The notes under the pieces are model-generated. The model was not told the origin of the DNA. It was given only the letters and a program-made list of their open reading frames with translations, and made no database searches. Position numbers and translations under genes: made by a program. Source: Syncephalis plumigaleata (Eukaryota; Zoopagomycota; Zoopagomycetes; Zoopagales; Piptocephalidaceae). Taken from it: DNA of 64,000 nt. This document shows, piece by piece, positions 33,615 through 45,600 of this stretch. The stretch is taken from the NCBI GenBank assembly GCA_025201365.1, contig JAIXMF010000003.1, positions 186,001 through 250,000 of the forward strand, in the 5' to 3' direction. Numbering within the stretch: the stretch's first letter is position 1; each line of letters begins with the position of its first letter.

Positions 33615-34034
33615 TTAATGGGTGTATAATAACTTGGTCATTATTTCTTTCACTCGATTATAGCGTATATTGATGATCAAATTCAGTTCATCCGTATCAT
33701 TTGTATCATCTGTTTCAGCTGTTGATGTAGCAGTAGCAGTAGCAGTAGCAGCAGTAGCAGTAGCAGTAGCAGCAATGATATTATGCAATGTTAACATGTT
33801 GTTCAATCGTACATAGTTTGTTATCATGGAAATGGTATCAAGCGGTGCATCCATCATTACAGATTCATTCATGTTCTCATTTGTAGGCAATATGCTTGGT
33901 TGTTCATATGCATTGTTTGACATAGTATAGGTTTGGCACTGGAGGTTTGCAGGATTATCATATAAAACTGTCGTATTTAATAGGTTATTATTATTATTGT
34001 TCGTAGGCTGGATTAAATTCGTGGAATTCAACAT
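33615..34034 (-). CDS. ORF directly after the homeodomain gene; possible C-terminal part
   Basis: This 139-codon ORF is Asn- and Thr/Ala-rich (NNNNNN, an Ala-Thr run). It starts within a few bases of the homeodomain ORF stop in a different frame on the same strand. It has the composition of a transcription-factor tail, so it may be the rest of the homeodomain protein. That would need a small unrecognised intron or a sequence error. It could also be a chance ORF. Confidence 0.3.
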   Translation of the reverse strand: MLNSTNLIQPTNNNNNNLLNTTVLYDNPANLQCQTYTMSNNAYEQPSILPTNENMNESVMMDAPLDTISMITNYVRLNNMLTLHNIIAATATATAATATATATSTAETDDTNDTDELNLIINIRYNRVKEIMTKLLYTH

Positions 34035-34035
34035 C

Positions 34036-34898
34036 CTATGGAGCGTTCAGGTAATGCTTGGCTAGATGTTGCCTATACATCGGCCATTCTTGCAATCCTA
34101 GTCCTACAAGACTTTGTGGATTATAGTCATACGTTTGATACTGTGGTAATGATGTGGTCATTCTCATCGTATTTGGGGCAGATGGCATGGTTATGGCATT
34201 GGCATACTGCGGTGAATTCATACAATGCTTATTTTCGCCTAATATTTTTGGTATATTACGGCGACGAGCATTGGTGAACCAGTCATTCAGCTGTGTTGCC
34301 GTCATGCCTGTTTTCACGCGCAGCATTACTTTTTCATCAGGATTCGGGTAAGGATTATCCAAATGCTGCATCAACCAGCTTCTTAGTATACGTATAACGT
34401 GTGGACTATGATATCTACGATGCGATTTCTGTATACGGCATGATGATTTGGCCAAGTACGATGGGCCTATATGCTCATTGCCGCGTTTCATCAATTGATC
34501 TTTGCAAGGCTTCTTATGACCATTACGCGATTGACTCATGAAACGGGAATCGCTTCTCTTTTCAAGACCGGCGAATGTGTTCAGATGATGCAGTGCGATA
34601 CTTGGATTGTTTTCACAATCATCAGTATTATCCATCGTATCATCCTCCATCACTAAATCCTGGAATAGTGTAGATGATGGTACAGCAGTGCATACTATAA
34701 TGCATATCAAATATGATTATGATAGTAATGAGATAATACATTATACTTACTGTTGCTGTCATTTTTATGGTTGTTGGACACTTGTCCAAGCATTGTTGAA
34801 GGTGTAGCTTGATGATCCGAATCATTCGGTTTATTCGTCGTCTTCTGCTCTGGCCATAGACTCAGTAGATCATTTAGTATACCGTTCGGATTATCCAT
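34036..34898 (-). CDS. TALE-class homeodomain transcription factor
   Basis: Two exons. Exon 1 starts at 34898 ([20 protein letters not shown]) and ends at a GTAAGT donor. A split Ile codon joins it to [19 protein letters not shown]. The homeodomain is at about residues 140-200: [20 protein letters not shown], then [19 protein letters not shown], then [19 protein letters not shown]. The three-residue PYP insertion between helices 1 and 2 and the WFxNxRRR recognition helix are diagnostic of the TALE/KN class. In fungi such proteins include the mating-type HD1 type and other regulators such as Cup9/Tos8. Nothing in the flanks (GPCR, VTT proteins) shows a mating locus. The unusual point is the ORF that follows at once in another frame. 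Confidence 0.85.
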
Positions 34899-35586
34899 TT
34901 TGTTGACGTTCTTCTTGGCGGTGATAGGTTGACAAGCTCTTGTTTTTCTCAGATAGATCACAAAGATGTGTTGTAGAATGTTGAATAGACGATACTGATA
35001 AACGAGAAGCAAGTCATAGGAAGCTTCATTTTTATATTGGAGTCACGTCTTTATTCAAAAGTATGTCACAGTGTCTGTCAGCGTCAAGACAATGTCATCT
35101 TCGTGTTTCATCCTTTGTTTGCTCGTTGTATTATTTAAAGGGGAATATGCGCTAATTCGTAGATTGCACGCCATCCATTAACATCTATGAAGAGACACAA
35201 TAACGGATTATTTACCAGAGGATTGGCCATTATAAAATAGCGTTCATAGTCTTTGTTGATTTCATATAGTTGTACATTCTCTTTGTTTGTTTACAATGAA
35301 CAAATGGTTTAGTATAACCTGGTCTGTGTTGTCAATAAAGAGGGGCTCGTTTAATAGCCGGATTCATAACAATAAGAACAGCAATAGTAATGTGTGTGTT
35401 GCTTACCCAACGGTCTATGTGTTCATTCATTCATCCGTTTCTTTCTTTTAGAAAAAAGCCATTGACCTTTGACCTTTGACCTTTGTTTTCTTCTATATTT
35501 ACCTTGCATTGCGTTAACTTTCACTTGCATACTGCATTATTATTACTATTATTACTGCTTCTATCGTGTAGTTGTTCAGTAGTAGC
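34899..35586. other. Divergent intergenic region
   Basis: This is the promoter region between the homeodomain gene (-) and the first VTT gene (+). A TGACCTT tandem (three copies) lies at about 35463-35484. No gene is seen. Confidence 0.5.
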
Positions 35587-37010
35587 ATGGCTCAAGCTAA
35601 TTTGAACAGTGGTAGCACTGACCAACTCCTATTGAAAGACAAAGCGGCACTGACAAAGACAAGCTCGTTGCTACAAACAACTGAATGCACGGACAATAGC
35701 GACGATAACAAACGGGAAACCCAGCGGATTGGCGGCATAGGAGCTGTGGTCGAGTCGTCGTCGTCGCCATCCTCTTATTTGTCTTCTTCTCCTTCTTCCG
35801 CAGTGCAAGTAATGGATACTGAAACCGTATTATCGTCTAATTACAACGCACTACATACAGAAGACAATGTCAATAGTGTACCCGCAATGTCTCATTTATC
35901 CAATACACTATTAACGGAACGGAACCATGCCGTAAATGAGAAACAGGATACAACCTCATCGAGCGACATTCATGAGCATGTTGAAGCAGAAGAAACTGAT
36001 AGAATACAATCAACATCTCCTCCATCTCCTCCTCCTCCACCGCATCCACTATCATCTCGTGTGAGCGTAACCGTTATTGACGGTGTGACTATCACTGAAA
36101 GACCCGTGACTTGGCGCCAGCGTCTACGCACTCTACTTCCGATTATTGTTATGCTTGTTGTGTATGGCATTATTCTAGCATTGTTCCTTATATTTCAATC
36201 ACGCATATTTCCTATATTACAAAAATGGTCGGTATGGCTTAAGGAAGCAAAAGTTGGGTAAGTGGCTGTTGATTCATTAGTATCAGTATTGATAATGAAG
36301 TACTAACTAATTGATCGTTCTTCATGTTAGTGGTATTGCTCTTTTAGCATTGCCAGTATTTATCACGGCATTCCTCCTATACCAGGCTATAGTATTTCCG
36401 GTGTGTTTTGCGGCTATGTCTATGGGATATGGATTGGATTCATACCACTGATTATTGGTTCCTATCTCGGTGGACTTGTCTCTTTCGTGGTATTAAGACG
36501 CTACCTAGCCTCGTATGCGCAAAAGATGTTTGAAGAGAATCCGAAAGTATCGCTCGTTGTGCGAGCAGTGGAAGGCAAGGGCATTAAGGTAATTACCATG
36601 AATTATAATGTGTCATTGGTTGACAATCGACTATCTACTAGCTGCTATGGATCATGCGTGTGGCACCCTATCCGTACAATCTAATGAATGCGCTATGTGC
36701 CGCATCCTCCATACCATTCAAGAACTTTGCCATAGCCACCCTACTTGCTACACCTAAGCTGTTCCTAGAAACAAGCATTGGATCTGGTGTGCAGTCAATT
36801 AGCGAAGGTTTCGATGGAAGTATGACATGGGAGAAGATCCTTCAGCTTGCGCTTACACTTACATTGGGTGTTGGCGTTACACTCTACGTAGCCTGGCTTG
36901 CTCGTCGTGCAATTAAGCGATACAAGCAGGAACAGGCACGTCAGAACGAGGCTATCATCAATCCTAGCACGACAAACGAGATAGATGCCAAAGTGGTACA
37001 TTTGCCATAG
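35587..37010 (+). CDS. Tvp38/VTT-domain membrane protein 1
   Basis: This is a polytopic Golgi/ER protein of the Tvp38/TMEM64 (SNARE-associated, DedA-like) family; VTT proteins include lipid scramblases. The first about 170 residues are disordered and Ser/Thr-rich with a Pro run. A first membrane helix follows (LLPIIVMLVVYGIILALFLI). The VTT core then has GIALLALPVFITAF, the conserved PPIPGYSISGVFCGYVYG, then LLWIMRVAPYPYNLMNALCA and IPFKNFAIATLLATPKLF. A late helix is LALTLTLGVGVTLYVAWLA. Two introns are evident. The core moves from one frame to another at a CC dinucleotide (36373-36374), just before PPIPGYS. A different acceptor would keep frame but would lose a conserved helix. It faces its paralogue tail to tail. 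Confidence 0.82.
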
Positions 37011-37240
37011 AGTAGAACACAGTCTTATAGCATGATTATAGCCATTACATTAGAATGCAATAAGCAATGGCATTTTTATCTACTTATTCCAGTATGATAC
37101 TGAAAGTAGCCGACAGCATTGAATAGCACATATTATTTATAGTTGTATTTATTTCCTTATAGTAAATGCAATCCTTTTTGTTTATAAACTATTATTATTG
37201 ATAATACTAATGTTCAATGTGTTTATTTCATTCCGTAGAA
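37011..37240. other. Convergent spacer between the two VTT genes
   Basis: 230 bp, AT-rich, shared 3' flanks of two paralogues. Confidence 0.6.
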
Positions 37241-38357
37241 CTATGCACCAACTGGTAATGGTGTTGGTGCAGCAGGTGCAACTTGACTGTACTGTCCATT
37301 CCATGATGTATGAGCAATGCCGTGGTGTTCGCTAGTGATGTGAAATCTACGATATTCATTGTGTGCATTGTCGTTGTTGTCGTCGTCATCTTCATCACTA
37401 CTTCCCAGTTGCCATGGTCCTTCCTCCATAGCGATATCGGCATCGCCAACAAAAGCCATATCAATATTAGGATGATGAATGCCGAATGCTTCATCCTCGG
37501 CTACAGCGCGTCTGGCTACAATGTAGAGGTAGATAGTGATGCCGGCTCCTACAAGTCCTCCTACGGTAGCCAGAGCTATCTTTCCCGCTGATGGATGCTG
37601 GAATGCATCCACGAGTGACACTAGATTGGCTCCAATCAATATGTGTGCGATCAATTTGAATAGTGAAGCGGCCGTTGTTAGGGCAAATACCCGGAATGAG
37701 ATACCCGTCATGGACAACAAAGCATTTAGCAGATTGTAGGTAGGGTGCTACACGTATTAACAACAGGAGCTAGACATCAAGTTATAGTTAGTACGGCGTG
37801 TTATATCCAGTAATGATCGGTATTGACCAGGCACTTACCTTCCATCCACGACGTTCTACCGCGTGTAATACTGCAGAAAGATGCCGTGAAGATGCCGCAA
37901 GTTTCTCTGTGTAGTTGCGCGCCCATCGACGACAAATACAAAGCTGGCACATGCACCCGTCAATGCACCATAAACGCCGTGAGGAAGCCCAATGGCACGC
38001 CAAACACAAAGCCAGACATTGTCACGAGTGTGCTATAGCCAGGCATGAACGGGAAACCCGTAAGACAAATGAGCGATGCCAGTAATAATAATCCCCTACA
38101 TATCCATGTCAATCTAGAGTGGAGTGTTGTTTTAGAAAAGCCGTCACTTCTTACCAGATACCATGGCTGCGCAACCATTCGGCGAGTCGCTCGAGTACCG
38201 GCAATAGATCCTTAAAGTAGACCAGAAACAGAACACCGATAACTAGATAGACTAGGCCAACGATAATCATGGGCATGAGTCGACGCCATTGCGAAGTGAT
38301 CGGCAAGTGTGACCTAAATGAGGCTAGCGGTTTTCTATAACTATCCGATAGAGCCAT
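37241..38357 (-). CDS. Tvp38/VTT-domain membrane protein 2, frame interrupted
   Basis: Same family as the plus-strand neighbour. The start at 38357 gives MALSDSYRKPLASFRSHLPI and the first helix PMIIVGLVYLVIGVLFLVYF. After one intron comes GLLLLASLICLTGFPFMPGY with STLVTMSGFVFGVPLGFLTA. Then YGALTGACASFVF and CRRWARNYTEKLAASSRHLS each lie in a new frame. After another intron LIRVAPY is followed by YNLLNALLSMTGISFRVFAL and KLIAHILIGANLVSLVDA, again in a different frame. The tail is acidic (DEDDDDNNDNAHNE). Frame changes fall at AAA runs (37972-37974 and 37934-37936 on the plus strand) and near 37739. This is either a decaying paralogue or, given the same pattern in other genes, sequence error. 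Confidence 0.75.
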
Positions 38358-39376
38358 AACGGTAACTGAGAGGAACAAACGTCTAATTGAGATGAGAGGG
38401 GAGGGGAGGGGAAGGAGGAAACACCGTGATGCAGAGTAAGCCGTTAGTGTTGCAAGCGAATAACAAAGAGAAGAGTAGGTTTACTGGAATGTATCAGTAT
38501 ACGAAGCGGTGCGGTGTTCTTTCGTTGTTTAATGTCAGTGGGTGTGGAGATGGAATATGGTTACTAAAACGGTACTTGACTCGTAAATACGAGATTGTTG
38601 TGGTTATATGGAAGATGATTTACTAGTGTGATAAGCACACCACGTTCCACACTAATACTAGCAGTGCATAGATTGACAGTGATTATACTATACAATGCCA
38701 TTGAGTATACAATCTATCGAAGTTGCATTGTAGCATAGTAGAGCGTAAGAATGTTAATGGCGCGCAATAGGTATCCAGTTGTTATGCGTTATATTGACCG
38801 ACACAGTGGTATAAAATCTCATACTCCTTACAACCTCAGCATTTTTTTAATCTTTTCCTTTTTTTTCTTGCTTTTTTTCTACACATACGCTAACTCATTC
38901 TATTTGTTTACTCGTAACTCTTTCTGTTTAATCTGCATTCTATTCTATTCTCGTGTATGCGCTATAGCAAGCTACTTGTTACGCATATATTGCTACTTTT
39001 TCATGATCTTATTTACTTTATGCTCACCCGTGGTTTGTTATACACTGTTCACCTAGCATATATGCTCTTTCCCTTTTACAATGCTTAGCATATACGTTCG
39101 CTCGCTCCTTCTCCTCCCCTTTCCTTCTACGTTTGTCCTGCGTCCGTCATATACTTGTTTATGACCGTCATTGGGCGGACATTGCTTGTCATATGACAAT
39201 TGTATGAATGATCCGGTTTTCTCGTATCTAATTGCTTACCCATGCTTGCCAGCGTATCCTCTTGTTGTTATTGTCTCGTTCTACGCATTTATTATGTTAC
39301 AGAGCGGCTGGCGCGAAAGTGCCAAAAATGAAGTGAACTGATCAAAACCTAGATTGTCGCTTCCACGATTGTGTAA
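38358..39376. other. Intergenic between VTT 2 and tRNA-Ser
   Basis: A pyrimidine-rich coding-strand leader of the VTT gene (38395-38420) is present. The rest is AT-rich with T runs. No gene is seen. Confidence 0.5.
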
Positions 39377-39458
39377 GACAGTTTGGCCGAGCGGTTAAGG
39401 CGGCGCCCTGCTAAGGCGTTTCCCTTTGGGAGCGTAGGTTCGAATCCTGCAGCTGTCG
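39377..39458 (+). tRNA. tRNA-Ser (GCT)
   Basis: This is an 82-nt class II tRNA with a long variable arm. The acceptor stem is GACAGTT with AGCTGTC, the A-box is TGGCCGAGCGG, the loop CTGCTAA gives anticodon GCT, and the B-box is GGTTCGAATCC. A T5 terminator follows at 39464. Confidence 0.95.
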
Positions 39459-39789
39459 TCATCTTTTTGCTTCTGCTACCTATTATTTTTGTACTGGCGA
39501 GTATGTAGCCGAGGAAAAGCGTAAAAATGAATATATATGCTGGAAGTTAGAATATACAACGGCAATCTAGTGTTATATTAGTAAATGGTATGCATGGATA
39601 GGAAGTAATTTACAAACTATCAATGAACAAAAAGTAAAGACTATATTATCAATCGACATTTGCGTAAATCTTATTTTATGTATGGATTAATATGCATATG
39701 TAATTTATTAACATGCGATAAATAGAGCAAAGCTTATCAAATTAAAAAAGAAACAAGTCAAGTATTGTTTGGCGTTTGTAAGTTCAGAA
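39459..39789. other. Intergenic between tRNA-Ser and SUV3
   Basis: AT-rich 3' flank of SUV3. No gene is seen. Confidence 0.6.
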
Positions 39790-42684
39790 TTACATGGCAT
39801 TTGGCGATGTACGCGTAGAATGTTTATGCGAGTGATCGTTTCTATATCTTGCAGTCTGCTCTCTAAATGAACCTTTGCGTATGAATTTGATCTTGCTAAG
39901 ACTCTCGTCGATCATTCTCTCGCAAGCGCCCTTTAGTTCGCGAGCATGTTCAATATCAATGAATGTATCGGGATAGTGATAACTGGTTTACAACATATAA
40001 GTATATATATGAGATTAACATTATTAATGCTAATTCGATTAATCATATAGGCTTACCTTAGCCATAGATACAATATAATGAGACGATGTTGCGACTCGAG
40101 AGGTCTTAATGCTTCTTTGGTACTCGGTGTTTTTCCGGTAAATTGATATAGTCGGCAATATGTGCAGGAACATTTTCACTAAATGCTTGTGCAAACTAAA
40201 CCAATAGTTGCGTGTTAGATGTACACTTCATCAATTCATCGTCATTGTCATTCTAGTTTACCTTGCAAAGACCGTTAATCACAATTGGATCGCGTACATT
40301 TGTGGGAGACATGCAGAATAAATATCTATCGGGAAGTAGCATGTCTAGATCTTCAATTCTATCGGCAATAATCTATCACTATAATGAGCCAGTTTGTCGC
40401 CTTTGCCATTCTACACGATCTAATTACCTTGGCATCTCTGAAATTACACATAAAATAGCGACCATCTAGTTTTGCCAAATCCTCAAATTGCCCTAAATAA
40501 CATGCATTATTAGTTGATTCGTACGTGTATCCTAACATACATTGCCAATTACCAATAGTTGCGAGTATGGTATGCCAGGTAGCTGATGAGCAAACTGTTC
40601 GATGTCCACAGTAGGTTGCAAACCGGCACACTAATGGAGCAGTATCGTTATTGATTACTCTTATGATGTGACAAACTCCCGCTTCTTACTTTTAAGTTAT
40701 CCTGAGGTGTTGCCATTACTCGATGCAATTTAGACAGATCCGATTTTTCCAATCTACACATGTATTATTAATAATAATATTGTTATACGTGTGATTAATG
40801 CTTACGTCGTGGCTTCACCGATAGCGTAGGCTGTTTGGAATCTACCGGCACGACCGGCAATCTGTTTGACCTGTGATATGTGTAATGGTCGCACTGTTCT
40901 ACCATCGAACTTCTCGAGTGTCTCGAAAATAACTCGACGAATGTTCCTGTATACATGTGTATATGTATATCATTGTGAGATACATGATCAATGATAACAA
41001 TGCCATACTTACAAGTTGAGACCCATACCAATGGCATCGCTTGCCACCAATACATCGTAGCCACTATTGGGATCATTGAATAGGCGAGCTTGTTCGGCGC
41101 GTGTTTCTATTATAATTATGAGTATGATTATGTTCATGCTGATCAGCAATAGCGTATCCTTCCTACCTGGTGGCAGTGCTCCATAAATGACGGCACAACG
41201 ATGTCCGGTACGTGATTCAATCTCTTGCTTAAGTCCAAATATATTTTCACGCGAGAATGTCACAATACAATCGCCCTTACGAATTTTCTTTAAATCGCCA
41301 CTCAACGATGTTTCCGCCAAGTGAAGCGGCTCAGTCGTTCGTATTCATTCACCTAGTATGATCATCAGTATTGAATGGTTATTTCATTTTTCAATTAGGA
41401 TGGCTTGCCTCGACCTCCTCGTTCAGTGTTTCACAAATACGTTTGACTAAATCTACGGCAGTTGGCTCGCCGCATAGATGCACCTCCTTGGCTTGTAGGC
41501 CTAATAGACGGCATTAATCGCTATGCTATGCTATGCTAAAGGAGGATCGTTGACTCCAGTAGTTATCGTACTACACGGACACCTTACCTAGTAGGGCGTG
41601 CGTCCATGCCCATCCTCGCATTGGGTCAGCGATCATCTGAATCTCATCTACCACGGCCACTTCTATCCGCTGATTCAATGGCACCATCTCAACCGTGCAC
41701 GATGTCAATGGCACGTAGACATCATCGCGAATTCGCCGATCTTCACCGGTGATCAGGTTGCACAAATGTCCCGCCGCGTTGAACCGCTCGTATATCTCAT
41801 GAGCGAGCAAACGAAGTGGGCCGCAATAAACGCCATTCTCGGCATTTTGCAATCGCATCATTGCATTGTACGTTTTGCCCGAGTTAGTAGGCCCGACATG
41901 CATGATAATACGTCTAAATGGACGTTAGACAGATGACATACGCCAACCGTGTTTTATCCTTACCGACGAGTGGCACGAGCACCAATATGCCATTCCGATG
42001 GACGACGCAGATCGGTCAACTGACGCAGACGGGTGAATTGATTCAAACGATCCTCGGGCAGTTTCGCTTCAGCATAGGTGTAGAAATTTGCCATTAGAAG
42101 ACTATCGAGTGATTCTGCGACAATACCCTATTAGTATGTAGACCTTATTGCCGGTTAGCGTCGTATCTCACCTACGCCATCATCGATGACTCGTTGTGTC
42201 AGTTGTTTCATCGAGCAGGAGGGAATGTTGCAGGCGTTGACATCTGCTATGAAGTTATAGGCAAGTTCTCTGAATTCACTGCCTTTCAAGCCCATGCTCG
42301 CACATCGCTCACGAATATCGGTTAGCTCATCGAATTTCGATAGACGTTTCTGAACCACTATAATATACAAATAGTAGTAACGCGTGATACATTGTTGGTT
42401 GGTTGGTTAATCTTTTGCAATTTTGTAGCCTACTCGTAACCCCCTCCCTCCCGTTACTTACTTCGATAGGCTTCTTGACGGGATAGCGGTGGTTCTGCCC
42501 CGCGTTTCCTACTGCCAACAATAGGAATGACACGAGTAGGGGAGCTTTTCTTTTGTTGTCGCTCGGCGACACATGACGTGTGAAGTCCCTGCGTGTAGAC
42601 GGCAGCAAAACGACCGGCATTGAGGGTATGAAGGCGTGGTGTTCGTAGGCCTTGTCTGCTTGCTGCAGCGAAAAGTCTCAGCAT
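39790..42684 (-). CDS. SUV3: Mitochondrial ATP-dependent RNA helicase SUV3
   Basis: This superfamily 2 helicase works with an exoribonuclease in the mitochondrial degradosome. The start at 42684 gives a basic, acid-poor presequence ([20 protein letters not shown]), as expected for mitochondrial import. Helicase motifs follow: [19 protein letters not shown] (motif I), [15 protein letters not shown] (Ia), then [13 protein letters not shown] (DEIQ, motif II). The SUV3-specific [19 protein letters not shown] comes next, then [33 protein letters not shown] and [18 protein letters not shown]. The C-terminal exons end in [10 protein letters not shown]. At least eleven exons. One apparent frame change sits at GGC (41328-41330), between EYERL and the following [17 protein letters not shown], again as if a C were missing. 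Confidence 0.92.
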
Positions 42685-45600
42685 ATTAGAAATGTCTATT
42701 GAAATATAGCGTTGTTAATTCTCGATTAATTTAGATCGTGAAGAGAAAAAAACAACAAACAAACTAGCCGACTGTATTTTTCTACGGTGAATATCGGTGG
42801 ACAAAACTTTTTCAAATTTAATCGGCTGGAGCTTAATGACTCATTTGTCCGCTTTCATTCGAATTCGTACCTATTCAATCACCTTTACATTGATTACAAG
42901 TATATTGACCATGTAGACGTCGATCATTCATTACTATTATTATTGTTAGTACACTGGTTTATTCATACCATTATTATGTAGTGGAACTAGCAATATGGAT
43001 GACAAGTTACAATGAAGTCATGATTACTGTTATGGACATGTATAGTTCATTTGTTTGTCTTGCATCTGCTCGTTTTACATTCAGCACTCGTCTTTCTCGC
43101 TTTCTCGCTCTCACTATATTATATGCATTCGATGACGCTATACTGTCCTGCAGGTGGATATGGTTGCACAATTGTCCAGGAGCATTGTATCACAGTTGCA
43201 TCATAGTATTGTTCTTTCTTTTACATGTTCCCAATATGTCGTGTACCGGATAACCTGTCAGTAGAAGGGAAAAATAGCCCCAGAGTAGTAGGAAGATTGG
43301 CAAGTCTGGCCACAGACATTGGATCCGTGCAGAGTATGCCCTTTGCTGCATCCTCACCGGTAATCTTTGGTCGTTGTCGTCGCTGTTGTGATTCAGATAA
43401 AATAGCAACAATAACAGCAACAACATTATTTGAAATACGCCAAGTTCGCTACAAACAGCAATCCCACTCATCTTTTCCTACTTATCCCATCTTGTTCCAA
43501 GTTCACTTGTTGTCTACAAGTCTTACCTCTACCTCTATATTAACTTGTTAAACGACTGCGTACGTGTACACTGAAAGTTAATCTACCGCCACGTGTACCT
43601 GTTTATTTATTCTTTCATCATATCGTCACCTCTAGTGCACTCCATTCCTGCTTATTCATTCTAGCTGCCTTGCCATTGTAGCGGTAGTCTACTCGTAAAC
43701 ATCGCCTTGTAGCTTTGTTGACTTGACCTTTTTTTTCCTTGCTAGTGCTTAGGAACCAATAAGAATAGGCATTTTACCAGGTAAGTGAAGCTATGCACCA
43801 TTATCTGTTCTATCCTGTTGCAGCAACCTTGAACTTTAATTGCTTTGCCTGGATCTTGTCCATTTTGACAATGCGATGAAAAGGCGAGAGCGAAGAATGC
43901 GTCAACCTTGTATGTCTTTCCGTTAGACGACCAAGGAAGTTTCGTCTACGTCGTAATATCCTATTGGTGCTTACGCTGATCAGACTATGCGAGCATCAAC
44001 GTTGACTGGCATATGTACGTATGTGTATGTACGAGTGTATGTATACGTACCTGTCTGTCTGTGTTATGTGTCTGTGTTACCCAATGATTTGGAATGGACT
44101 GCTTCTAACGCAGCTGATAACATGGCTAGTTACAATGTTGCTACCGACTGTCAGAAAAGGGCAAGTTACACTTTGTTAACGTGTTGCAAGGAGTAATTCG
44201 TCTAAATGAGATGATTGATTCTATGGATGATATACAAATGTAATATAATAGACGTCACGATGCTATAAACGTGTGTTTAGTTTGTATGTCATCCATTGAT
44301 AAGACATGCTAGCCATGAATTTATCAGGCACACCCACATGTTCCTGATTTTTCCCTTCCAAGTACATGTGTTATCGATGTCTCCTTATGAACACTACTGC
44401 TACGCAATGTATAGTTACGCGTTCCTTCCTTATGGCATAGCAGGACGGTAGCAGGCATTAGTACACCTTGCTGGTTGTACGAATGATCTTTACGTTTTGC
44501 GAACGGATAAAGCGCAGTCATAGTGGTAGTCATTGTAGCGAGTGAGTGGTAATGCTGCTGTCGTGCTAAGCATGCGACGACCTCCTGTATGACTGTATCC
44601 TTAGCATAACGCGCTTACCACGGCAAAGTGTACTATGTGACTTGTGACACGAGTCACATTGCCATTAATACTTGCAATGTGGACCGGTGCATGGTGTTGA
44701 GTATCCGCCTTGAACGCAACGCACACACTAAGCTTGGTCATAAGGCATACGCCATCAGCACATCATCACCGCCAGCTTCTCTGTGCTTAGCGGCCAAGGA
44801 TTATTGTTCTCTAGTAGCTTAAGAGCATTGACAGGTCTTTTTAGCAGCGCGTTCTCCATCTTTCAACGTCACTTACACTTTTTTCCTCTTTATTATTTCT
44901 ACCTCGAGACCCTTGTTTTGCTAACTTTACTTACTAATTATTTACTCGTTAATTATATACACACAAACATACCATTCATACTTTCTATACCGCCGCCTAA
45001 TATCAGCTGTAATATTGTGACTGCTACGATAACGTATGTATATTTGTGACGTTTAATGTGGTAGAAGCGGAAGCGGAAGTAATAGTTGTTTATTCGTTTA
45101 TGTATATATGTTTCATTATTCTTTAGTTGTTTCGTTTCTACACTTTTTTAATTATCAACCTTTTCGTTAACGAACGATCATCGACGGCAGACGTCTATCC
45201 AGTTAGATCCACGCTTTTGGTAAGTTGATTCGATCTACTTCATTTGCCGAGCGATGAATACTTGTAAATACCAGTCTGCCCATCCTTCTGTCAGAATACG
45301 TATATGTACTGGATGTCGTTGCTATTCTAGTCATTCATTACTGCTTTCACTAAATTGGAAGTATCGTGCTTGCTCTCTTCCGCTCGTTTGTTTGTTTGTT
45401 CGTTCGTTGAAATGTCTCGTTATACGAACGGCATCAAAAGGCCGAATAGTTTCTAGGGTTACACTATCCCGATAACACAATGTGGCCCGTTCTCTTCTTT
45501 TCATTTCCATCTATTTATGTATCTTCCTATCTCATTTATTTTGCTAGAATAATCAATGCTAGAACTACGTTGTAATGCTTTATATTGATGCCAATTGATC

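Noticed and set aside
36340-36400. Alternative splice acceptor in VTT 1 that keeps the frame
   Set aside because: It would replace the helix GIALLALPVFITAF by a polar segment, unlike its paralogue. Loss of a base is the better explanation, though not proven.
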